Source: Flavobacterium sp. RSP15 (GTDB taxonomy: Bacteria; Bacteroidota; Bacteroidia; Flavobacteriales; Flavobacteriaceae). From it: DNA of 64,000 nt. This document shows, in pieces, positions 37,278 through 44,816 of this stretch. Position numbers and translations under genes: made by a program. Within the stretch, counting starts at the first letter, position 1, and each line of letters begins with the position of its first letter. The stretch covers positions 186,001 to 250,000 of the forward strand of contig NZ_RYDL01000001.1 of assembly GCF_003968755.1 (NCBI RefSeq), written 5' to 3'. The notes under the pieces were generated by a model. The model was not told the origin of the DNA. It made no database searches and worked only from the letters and a program-made list of their open reading frames with translations.

Positions 37278-38552
37278 ATGAACAAAAGAGTAGTTATAAC
37301 GGGTCTTGGTGTAGTTGCTCCAAATGGAGTAGGTCTCGATGCGTTCACTCATGCCATCAAAAACGGAATTTCCGGGATCAGGCACGACGCTGAGTTGGAG
37401 CGATTGCAATTTTCTTGTCAAATTGTAGGAAAACCTGAAGTTTCTGCAGAATTAGCAGGGCACTATTTTACGGAATTAGAACTTAGAAACTTCAATTCAA
37501 CTGGGATTTTATATGGCGTAATTGCCGGAATTGATGCCTGGAAGGATGCCGGATTATCATTGGAAATTAACGAAGAACCGGATTGGGACAGTGGAACTAT
37601 TTTTGGAACAGGAACTTCCGGAATTGATAAATTTCGCGAAAGCATTTATAAAATAGATGATTTACAAACGAGAAGACTGGGAAGTACAGCCGTAGCGCAA
37701 ACAATGAATAGTGGTGTGAGTGCGTATCTGGGTGGAAAATTAGGACTTGGAAATCAAGTCTCTACTAATTCTTCGGCCTGCACCACTGGCACCGAAAGTA
37801 TTTTAATGGCGTATGAACGCATCAAATCAGGACAGGCAAAACGTATTTTAGCCGGAAGTACCAGTGATTCCGGCCCGTATATTTGGGGCGGATTTGATGC
37901 TATGAAGGTATGTACTTTTAAACATAATGAAACACCAAAACAGGGTTCTAGACCAATGAGCACAGCTGCTTCCGGATTTGTTCCCGGAAGCGGAGCAGGA
38001 GCTTTAGTCTTAGAAGATTTAGAAAGTGCGATTGCACGTGGCGCTCGAATTTATGCGGAAGTTTTAGGTGGAAATATCAATTCAGGAGGGCAGCGCGGTT
38101 TAGGAACCATGACTGCACCAAATCCGGTTGCGGTGCAAAGATGCATTCAAAATGCTTTGACAAATGCCGGAATTTTAGCTAGTGAAATTGACGCAATCAA
38201 CGGACATCTGACAGCCACTTCCAAAGATAGTCTTGAAATTCAGAATTGGAGTAAGGCTTTAAATCGAAAAGGAATTGATTTTCCATACATCAATTCTTTA
38301 AAATCGATGGTGGGACATTGTTTAAGTGGCGCCGGTAGTATTGAAAGCGTGGCTTCGGTACTGCAATTGCATCACGGATTTATTTTCCCGAATATCAATT
38401 GTGCCGATTTGAATCCAGAAATAACAGCACTAATTGATGAATCAAGAGTTCCACGACAACGACTTGATATAGAAATAAATACATTAGCAAAAGCCAGTTT
38501 TGGTTTTGGTGATGTGAATGGGTGTGTAATTTTTAAGAAATTTAAAAAATGA
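37278..38552 (+). CDS. FabF-like beta-ketoacyl-ACP synthase
   Basis: A 424-residue condensing enzyme with the KAS I/II triad at canonical spacing: Cys168 in NSSACTTGTES, His310 in GHLTATSKD and His347 in SMVGHCLSGAGS. It should extend acyl-ACP with malonyl-ACP. The usual Thr-x-x-D (GTSTGVGD-like) segments are present in shifted form (GHLTATSKDS). A paralogue of the housekeeping FabF, it is embedded with its own ACP and PPTase, so a dedicated chain-building role is likely. 124 bases separate it from the FabZ-like gene, perhaps with an internal promoter, though none is clear. Confidence 0.92.
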   Translation: MNKRVVITGLGVVAPNGVGLDAFTHAIKNGISGIRHDAELERLQFSCQIVGKPEVSAELAGHYFTELELRNFNSTGILYGVIAGIDAWKDAGLSLEINEEPDWDSGTIFGTGTSGIDKFRESIYKIDDLQTRRLGSTAVAQTMNSGVSAYLGGKLGLGNQVSTNSSACTTGTESILMAYERIKSGQAKRILAGSTSDSGPYIWGGFDAMKVCTFKHNETPKQGSRPMSTAASGFVPGSGAGALVLEDLESAIARGARIYAEVLGGNINSGGQRGLGTMTAPNPVAVQRCIQNALTNAGILASEIDAINGHLTATSKDSLEIQNWSKALNRKGIDFPYINSLKSMVGHCLSGAGSIESVASVLQLHHGFIFPNINCADLNPEITALIDESRVPRQRLDIEINTLAKASFGFGDVNGCVIFKKFKK

Positions 38553-38643
38553 AAAAATGAACCGTAAATTCCCCAATTTGTGGTAATTTTTTTTGGCGTT
38601 AGAAAACGAAATGTACTTAAGTGCTGTAAAATCAATATTAATT

Positions 38644-38919
38644 ATGAACAAACAAGAAACTATTCAGGAGCTAAAAGCCATTGTAAAACCATATATTCTG
38701 AATCAAGAAGCTTTTGACTCCCTCACTAAAGATACGGATTTCATCAATGATTTAAAGATAAACTCCGCTAATTTAGTAGATGTTATTTTGGATATAGAGG
38801 AAAAATATAATATTTTGATTGATAACGAATCAATGGAGCGCATGATAAATGTAAAAGCAGCTATGGCCATTATTGAAATCAAATTAGCTGAAAAAAGTAG
38901 TGAATCACCAGAAAAATGA
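38644..38919 (+). CDS. Acyl carrier protein, cluster-specific
   Basis: A 91-residue acidic four-helix carrier protein. The phosphopantetheine attachment site is Ser41 in LKINSANLVDVILDIEEKY; the usual DSL triplet is replaced by NSA, which may tune recognition by the neighbouring transferase. Longer than housekeeping ACP (about 78). I start at 38644 (MNKQETIQ) rather than the in-frame 38593. Its stop overlaps the PPTase start, so carrier and activator are translationally coupled. It presumably carries the growing chain for the FabF/FabZ-like enzymes and may hand it to the type III PKS. Confidence 0.9.
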   Translation: MNKQETIQELKAIVKPYILNQEAFDSLTKDTDFINDLKINSANLVDVILDIEEKYNILIDNESMERMINVKAAMAIIEIKLAEKSSESPEK

Positions 38920-39401
38920 TAGGAAATGACCTTGTCGATTTGGCTTTAGCAAAAAAAGAAAGCAATTGGCAACGCAACCGCTTTTTAGATAAAATATTTA
39001 CTAAAAACGAACAGCTGTTAATTTCTAATGCCGTAAATCCAGAAGTAATGGTTTGGAATTTATGGTCCAGAAAAGAGGCGGCTTATAAAATCTACAATAG
39101 GGAAACAGGAATTCGAGGTTTTTTTCCTTTGCAACTGGAATGTTTTTACGAAAACACAACATTAGGAACTGTTTGTATCAAAGGAAAAATATATTTTACT
39201 CAAACTAAAATAGATCAGGATTGCATTCATACCATTGCTGTTGCCGGGAAAGAGTATTTCAAAAAAATTGAAAACTTGAATTCCGCCGATGCTATCTTTA
39301 AAAAAAATGGAATTCCTTACCGTATTGATGCGCATTCAAAAATGGAGAAACCTGTTTCCATCAGCCATCACGGTCGTTTTTGGAAAGGAATAACCCTATG
39401 A
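38916..39401 (+). CDS. 4'-phosphopantetheinyl transferase
   Basis: A 161-residue PPTase with the two family signatures: MIGNDLVDL at the N terminus (Mg2+-binding Asp) and WSRKEAAYKIY near 48-58 (catalytic Glu and Lys). It transfers phosphopantetheine from CoA to the carrier-protein serine. Size is between AcpS (about 120) and Sfp (about 230). Overlap of 4 bases with the carrier-protein gene argues that the ACP is its substrate. Last gene of the cluster. Confidence 0.9.
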   Translation: MIGNDLVDLALAKKESNWQRNRFLDKIFTKNEQLLISNAVNPEVMVWNLWSRKEAAYKIYNRETGIRGFFPLQLECFYENTTLGTVCIKGKIYFTQTKIDQDCIHTIAVAGKEYFKKIENLNSADAIFKKNGIPYRIDAHSKMEKPVSISHHGRFWKGITL

Positions 39402-39460
39402 TTTTTTTGCAAAAAGCACTTTTTTTTTCATACAATAGAGCGAGATTTATAAACAATGGT

Positions 39461-39468
39461 TACATTTG
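39461..39468 (+). promoter_or_regulatory. Possible -7 box for the TPR/HExxH gene
   Basis: TACATTTG matches TAnnTTTG, 63 bases before the start at 39532; no good -33 box. Confidence 0.35.
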
Positions 39469-39531
39469 AACCTGTTGCAATTTTAAAAACAACAAAAAGT
39501 ATCTTTTATAACGTATAGCAATTTATATTTA

Positions 39532-41505
39532 ATGCAAATCATTCATAAAATAGACGATTTTCTATTAACGCTTTTCCCGAAATTAGTTGGGGGGGGGGGT
39601 AATTCATTATTAATCAGTGAATTAGAATCGTATTATACTTTTGGTTCTTTTGCCCCAAAAGTTTCCATTACTGAGGATTGGGTTACCATAACCATTAACA
39701 CTTCAGCAATCCTGCTTCAAGAAAATGATTTCCGCAAAACGGTAGCCCTTTGTGAAAAAGGAAACTATCAAGAAGCAAAACCCATTCTACAAAATCTTAT
39801 CGAGAACAATCCTACCAATTCGGAATTCCATCGAATTATGGGACAAATCCTGTCTGATCAAGGTCATCAGGATGCAGCGATAAATAGTCTGATTGATGCA
39901 TTGCGCTGGGATTCTAAGAATCATTGGGCGTTGCTGATGATGGGAAATATTTTTGCTAAGTTCAAGAATGATATTCCTACGGCAATGTTGTACTATGATC
40001 AGGCTTTGGTGGTGAATCCAAAAGATGCTATTACAATAAATAACATTGGAGCAAACCTTATGCAACAAGGGAAGTTGGATGAATCCAAAAAATATTTTTT
40101 GGAAGCTATAAAAATAAATGATCACTATCCAAATACTCATTTTGCTCTTGGAATGTTAGCCGAAATTCAAAATGATTTAGAATCCGCTTTTGACAGTACT
40201 TTGAAAGCTATAAAATGCAATCCAAATAAAGATATACTGTACAAGAATTCAGTAAATCAGGCTTTTGATGTTGCCAATAAAATTATTTCTAACACTGATG
40301 GGAATTCGCTTTTTGCAGAATACAAGCATCAATTAGAATTTGATTGCGGAAAAGAAATTGATGTTCTAGTAGATTCTGAAATTCCAACGGCAGCCAAGAT
40401 TGAGTTTGCTGAAAACTACAATCGGATTAAGCACATCGTTCGGTATAAACCCAATTATCCTGCCGTAGCACACTTAGTTCTGCACGAATTAGCACATCTT
40501 GATTTTGTAATTCAAGCGAGAAAACGGGGATTAAATCAGCTTTTTACGGCTACTCCACAAAACAGAGCTGTTTTTTTGAAAACAGTACAACCTACTATTG
40601 CCAAGTTGCATGGAATGAATATTCCAGAGCAATCGATTACTGAATTCTGTACTGGTTTATTTGACGGGTTAAATTTGCAAGCCTACAATACTCCAATAGA
40701 TTTATTCATTGAGGATTTTATATACAACGAATTTCCCCAATTGAGATCGTATCAATTCCTGTCGCTTTACGCTTTGATTCAAGAAGGCTTGAAAGCCGTA
40801 ACTGATGTGACTGTTATTGAATTTTCGCCTGCAACACTACTTTCTAAATCTAAGATTTACAACTTGGTAAATGCCTTACAGTTTAAAGCATTATTTGGTT
40901 TGGATTTTATAAACGATTTTAATGCCACTCCAGCCGAATTGCGCAAAGCCGAAGGTTTTTATGCTGAATTTCTCGAATACAAAGACAATCGTAAACCTGC
41001 CGAAGAATATGAATTGGTACAACATTGGGCCGAAGATTTACAGATTGACTCTTATTTTGAATTGGAAAATGAGGACGAATACCGCAAACGATCTGATGTA
41101 GATACTTTTATTGAAAAATTAGAAAAAGATCCTTTTGGTCTACACGACGATACTGCTTTCAAAGAGAAGGAAATGGAACAGTTTCTCAAAAACCAAGAAC
41201 ATATTGGGACTAATATGGCAGTCACGATGTTTATGGTTGATGCTTTGCAGTATTTTAAGGATGTACCGCTAGAGGAAGTCAAGAAAATAGCCTTTGAAAT
41301 CGCAATGCAAGGGACACAAGGTTTTGACCCAAATCAAAAAAACTACATCGTAGGTAGCATTCCAAACAAACGGTTTTCGGGTTATCACATTTTAGCATAT
41401 TATTATGTGAGTTGGATGTTAGCTGTTCCTGAAATGGTTTCTCAGTTGCAATTGCCTTTTGAAGAGGAATATAAAGTAGCATTGACACTTTTTAAATCGA
41501 AATAA
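39532..41505 (+). CDS. TPR protein with HExxH metalloprotease-like motif and 11-G run near the start
   Basis: A 657-residue cytoplasmic protein (no signal peptide). Residues about 68-235 form tandem TPRs (NYQEAKPILQNLIENNPTN, then repeats ending NPKD and KINDHYP). Residues 318-322 are HELAH, a zinc-metalloprotease HExxH signature in a helical context (LVLHELAHLDFV). The rest (350-657) is helical and not recognised. At codons 20-23 there is an unbroken run of 11 G residues (39589-39599) encoding Gly-Gly-Gly-Gly. A one-base slip there would abolish the protein, so expression may be phase-variable, or the run may be an assembly weakness. It starts 130 bases after the PKS cluster and ends 1 base before the MazG-like gene, so it may belong to that unit. 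Confidence 0.82.
   Translation: MQIIHKIDDFLLTLFPKLVGGGGNSLLISELESYYTFGSFAPKVSITEDWVTITINTSAILLQENDFRKTVALCEKGNYQEAKPILQNLIENNPTNSEFHRIMGQILSDQGHQDAAINSLIDALRWDSKNHWALLMMGNIFAKFKNDIPTAMLYYDQALVVNPKDAITINNIGANLMQQGKLDESKKYFLEAIKINDHYPNTHFALGMLAEIQNDLESAFDSTLKAIKCNPNKDILYKNSVNQAFDVANKIISNTDGNSLFAEYKHQLEFDCGKEIDVLVDSEIPTAAKIEFAENYNRIKHIVRYKPNYPAVAHLVLHELAHLDFVIQARKRGLNQLFTATPQNRAVFLKTVQPTIAKLHGMNIPEQSITEFCTGLFDGLNLQAYNTPIDLFIEDFIYNEFPQLRSYQFLSLYALIQEGLKAVTDVTVIEFSPATLLSKSKIYNLVNALQFKALFGLDFINDFNATPAELRKAEGFYAEFLEYKDNRKPAEEYELVQHWAEDLQIDSYFELENEDEYRKRSDVDTFIEKLEKDPFGLHDDTAFKEKEMEQFLKNQEHIGTNMAVTMFMVDALQYFKDVPLEEVKKIAFEIAMQGTQGFDPNQKNYIVGSIPNKRFSGYHILAYYYVSWMLAVPEMVSQLQLPFEEEYKVALTLFKSK
39589..39599 (+). 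repeat. Homopolymer of 11 G in coding sequence
   Basis: G(11), starting exactly on a codon boundary after Leu-Val, 57 bases into the gene. In AT-rich flavobacterial DNA this is a striking run and a typical slipped-strand mispairing site. Confidence 0.95.
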
Positions 41506-41506
41506 A

Positions 41507-41836
41507 ATGAATGATATTCCGAGCATTATTCAAGAATTAATAAAATTTAGAAATGAAAGAGATTGGGAACAATTTCATAATTCGAAAGATTTGGCTTTAG
41601 CTCTATCTATTGAAGCAGCAGAATTAAATGAATTGTTTCTGTGGAAAAAAGCAGAAGATGTAAATATTGATAAGCTAAAACAAGAATTGGCAGATGTTTT
41701 TGCATACGCTTTTTTGTTAGCCGAAAAATACAATTTAGATGTAAAAGAAATTGTACTTCAAAAGATTACGCAAAATGCAGCTAACTATCCAATAGATAAA
41801 GCAAAAGGGAACGCAACCAAATATGATGAATTATGA
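41507..41836 (+). CDS. MazG-like nucleotide pyrophosphohydrolase
   Basis: A 109-residue all-alpha protein of the MazG/dUTPase-like group. The metal-binding ExxE...ExxD signature is seen as EAAELNELFLWKKAED (about residues 36-51) and KQELADVFAYAFLLAEKYN (about 61-79). Such enzymes hydrolyse NTPs or modified nucleotides to NMP and pyrophosphate, as house-cleaning or alarmone-removing enzymes. It starts 1 base after the TPR/HExxH gene and its stop overlaps the start of the next gene (ATGATG), so it is translationally coupled to the nuclease-ATPase fusion, hinting at a joint role in nucleic-acid or nucleotide surveillance. Confidence 0.88.
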   Translation: MNDIPSIIQELIKFRNERDWEQFHNSKDLALALSIEAAELNELFLWKKAEDVNIDKLKQELADVFAYAFLLAEKYNLDVKEIVLQKITQNAANYPIDKAKGNATKYDEL

Positions 41837-44028
41837 TGCAATCATTTGAATTGTCTATTGAGGTTTCTGAACAATATGATTTTAATAAAGATTCATTGCC
41901 TAAAATAGCTCAAAATCCTTGGGTTAAAAATCAATGGCCTTTGGTTTACTTTATACAAAATGAAACTAAACGAATTGCCTATGTGGGAGAATCAACAAAT
42001 GCTTCTAGTAGAATCAAAAATCACCTAGCAAATCCAAAAAAAGCAGATGCATTTACAAAAATTTCAATAATTGGGAGTGATAAATTCAATAAATCAGCAA
42101 CTCTTGATATTGAATCAAACTTGATTCAATACATCACTTCTGAAGGAACTTACGAACTTCAAAATGGAAATTACGGTTTAGTCAATCATAATTATTACCA
42201 ACAAGATTTGTACAAAGATCTTTTTAAAGAAATTTGGAAAAAACTAATTGATAAAAAGATCGTTAGCAAGTCACTGGAAGATGTTGAGAATTCAGAACTT
42301 TTTAAATATTCCCCTTATAAATCTTTAAATGAAGATCAATATAGTTCTGTTCTTCAAATTCTTGATGGATTGTGTATCAAAAAATCCAATAGAATTTTTA
42401 TAAAAGGGAGTGCTGGAACTGGAAAAACAATTTTGGCTACTTATTTAATTAAATTACTTAATTCAGATATTTCGGATGCTAATTTTGAAGATTTTAGTGA
42501 TGAAGAGCTCAAGGAGATCAATTTCATTATTGCTTTTCAAAATAAATATCCAAAAGCAAAAATTGGATTGGTTATCGCCATGACTTCTTTAAGAGAATCA
42601 TTACAAAATGTTTTCAAAAAAATTCCTGGTTTAAAAGCGTCTATGGTTTTAAATCCATCGGATACCTTTAAACTCAATGACAAATATGATTTATTAATAG
42701 TAGACGAAGCGCATCGGTTACGGCAATATAAAAATATAAGTTGGATGGGAGCCTTCCGGAAAAATAATCAAAAATTAGGATTAGATGACACCGGAACAGA
42801 GCTAGACTGGATAATTGCGAATAGTAAGAATCAAATTTTCTTTTATGATTCAGCGCAATCAGTAAAACCTTCCGATATAAATGAGGATCAATTTACCAGA
42901 CTTTTGAATCAAGATAATACTTTGAAAATCGAGTTAACGTCTCAGATGAGAGTTAAAGGCGGAAATGATTATATTCGTTTTGTAGATCAATTACTTCATG
43001 TAAATCGCTTGGATAAAACTATTTATTCACCAAATGAGTATGAGTTAATTGTTTTTGATTCTTTAAAAGATCTTTATAGCGAACTTGCAAAGAAGGAAGA
43101 AATAAATGGTTTGTGTCGTTTAGTTGCTGGATATTCTTGGCCTTGGTTATCCGAAAAAGATAAAACTGTAATGGATATTGAAATTGATGGTTTACAATTT
43201 CAATGGAATCAAACCCCTAAGGACTGGGTTAATTCACCAAATGCTTTTAAAGAAGTTGGCTGTATTCATACGACACAAGGATATGATTTAAATTATACAG
43301 GAGTTATTTTTGGGAAAGAAATAATTTTTAATGAATTCACACAAGAAATTGAAATTAATCCGAAGTTGTATTTTGATAAAAATGGAAAAAAAGGGATCTC
43401 AAATAAAGATGATCTTAAGGCTTACGTAATAAATATATACAAAACTATAATGTATCGAGGAATCAGAGGTACTTATGTTTATGCTTGTGATACTTCTTTA
43501 AGAAACTATTTAAAAAAGCATATTGATGTTTATAAAAAAGATTTTCCGTTCAGAATCGTACCTTTTGAGGAGGTAAAACCGTATGTGAATTCAGTTCCAT
43601 TAGTAAATATTTCAGCTGCAGCAGGTTCATTTAGCGATTTACAAGTTCATTCTGATTTTGAATGGGTCGAGTTACCCTTTAATACTTCAGTAAAAGAAGG
43701 CTATTTTGTCTGTAAAGTAGTTGGCGAATCCATGAATAAAATAATTCCTAATGGCTCCTACTGTTTGTTTCAAAAAGATAGTGGTGGCAGTAGAGAAGGC
43801 AAAATTGTTTTAGTTGAAAGCACTGGCATACAAGATGCAGATTTTGGTTCAGGATATACAGTAAAAGAATATCATAGTCAAAAGAATATTGATACTGAAA
43901 ATTGGGGGCATGAATCCATATCGTTGAAACCATTATCTTTTGAATCAGAATATGAAAACATCGTATTAGATTCAGAAAATTTAGTTGATTTTAGAGTTAA
44001 GGGAATTTTTATTTCGGTATTGTCTTAA
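41833..44028 (+). CDS. GIY-YIG nuclease / SF1-like ATPase (DUF2075) / S24 LexA-like peptidase fusion
   Basis: A 731-residue three-part protein. Residues about 35-110: GIY-YIG nuclease-like fold (PLVYFIQN, AYVGES, Arg in ASSRIKNH, Glu in DIESNLIQYI). Residues about 165-590: DUF2075-type helicase/ATPase with Walker A GSAGTGKT (near 192), Walker B LLIVDEAHRL (near 290), LTSQMRVKG and the late motif VGCIHTTQGYDL. Residues about 595-731: S24 domain with an Ala-Gly pair in SAAAGSFSD, Ser in VVGESMNKIIPNGS (near 633) and Lys in YTVKEYHS (near 678), the Ser/Lys dyad of LexA/UmuD peptidases. Coupled to a MazG-like gene. I infer a damage- or phage-responsive nuclease; no function is proven. A start at 41836 is equally possible. 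Confidence 0.85.
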   Translation: MMQSFELSIEVSEQYDFNKDSLPKIAQNPWVKNQWPLVYFIQNETKRIAYVGESTNASSRIKNHLANPKKADAFTKISIIGSDKFNKSATLDIESNLIQYITSEGTYELQNGNYGLVNHNYYQQDLYKDLFKEIWKKLIDKKIVSKSLEDVENSELFKYSPYKSLNEDQYSSVLQILDGLCIKKSNRIFIKGSAGTGKTILATYLIKLLNSDISDANFEDFSDEELKEINFIIAFQNKYPKAKIGLVIAMTSLRESLQNVFKKIPGLKASMVLNPSDTFKLNDKYDLLIVDEAHRLRQYKNISWMGAFRKNNQKLGLDDTGTELDWIIANSKNQIFFYDSAQSVKPSDINEDQFTRLLNQDNTLKIELTSQMRVKGGNDYIRFVDQLLHVNRLDKTIYSPNEYELIVFDSLKDLYSELAKKEEINGLCRLVAGYSWPWLSEKDKTVMDIEIDGLQFQWNQTPKDWVNSPNAFKEVGCIHTTQGYDLNYTGVIFGKEIIFNEFTQEIEINPKLYFDKNGKKGISNKDDLKAYVINIYKTIMYRGIRGTYVYACDTSLRNYLKKHIDVYKKDFPFRIVPFEEVKPYVNSVPLVNISAAAGSFSDLQVHSDFEWVELPFNTSVKEGYFVCKVVGESMNKIIPNGSYCLFQKDSGGSREGKIVLVESTGIQDADFGSGYTVKEYHSQKNIDTENWGHESISLKPLSFESEYENIVLDSENLVDFRVKGIFISVLS

Positions 44029-44108
44029 GATTATGAATTAGAAAGTTTCATTCCTCCAAAATGCGCTAAAAGGACAAAATTGAAATGCTATAAATGGAGC
44101 TACATATG

Positions 44109-44133
44109 TGATTCCCCCTTCGTCGGAATGACA
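44109..44133. repeat. Dispersed repeat, inverted copy of 28113-28138
   Basis: tgattcccccttcgtcggaa then tgaca is the reverse complement of the gtcattccgacgaagg element after ilvN, with small differences. Confidence 0.75.
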
Positions 44134-44217
44134 ATACTTTATAGAAATAGAGGCAAACCTAGTAATAATAAGATGTTTAAAATCAGTTGTATGCAATATA
44201 GCAACCAAAATTTAAAA

Positions 44218-44814
44218 TCACTTAATCCCCAGTCTTGATTTTAATTTCAAAAACAACAAAGCAGTTTTATAAGCATCCTCAGCAGCTGAATTCCGTTCAC
44301 TTACCGGAATATTATAAGCCGCACAAAGTTCCTCCAGAGAAAATTGTTTGTCATTGATATCAAGTAGTTTTCTGTGCATGACATCAATATCCAGCGCCTC
44401 ATTTTTTAATCTGCCACAGTCTAGTCTTTCCAAGACCGCATTGATCATTTCCACATCAAAATCAATGTGATGCCCAACTAAAATGGAGTTCCCAATAAAT
44501 TCAATGAATAATTTTATGGCATCTGCTTCTCCTAATTTTTTCATTTTACTTTCTACCAAAAACGTATTAGAAAGTCCATTATCATGAAAAAATTTATACT
44601 GTAATAAAACAGCTTCAAAATTATCACCTATGACAATACTATTATCAATTACTGAAAAAGAGCCTATTGATAAAATAACATCTTTATCTGGATTCAAACC
44701 AGAAGTTTCTGTTGATACCACCACAAAGCGGGATGACTTTTTCTCAAATTTAGAAAGATAGGTTTTCCAAAAATCAGGATATTCTTTATTAATCTTTTTT
44801 ATCCAGTCTAACAT
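44218..44814 (-). CDS. DnaQ-like DEDDh exonuclease-fold protein with two catalytic residues missing
   Basis: A 198-residue protein with the fold and length of the Bacteroidota DnaQ-like exonucleases. In the first motif the usual Asp-Thr-Glu is Ser34-Thr-Glu36 (VVVSTETSGL). The second motif GHHIDFDVEMIN keeps its Asp. In the third, RHxAxxDA is R-Asn175-SAAEDA, so the general-base His is Asn and only Asp180 remains. Loss of two of five residues suggests weak or no nuclease activity. It lies 2 bases after the DUF294 gene on the same strand; this pairing recurs in Bacteroidota (family knowledge). A scaffold or regulatory role is likely (inference). Confidence 0.88.
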   Translation of the reverse strand: MLDWIKKINKEYPDFWKTYLSKFEKKSSRFVVVSTETSGLNPDKDVILSIGSFSVIDNSIVIGDNFEAVLLQYKFFHDNGLSNTFLVESKMKKLGEADAIKLFIEFIGNSILVGHHIDFDVEMINAVLERLDCGRLKNEALDIDVMHRKLLDINDKQFSLEELCAAYNIPVSERNSAAEDAYKTALLFLKLKSRLGIK

Positions 44815-44816
44815 AA

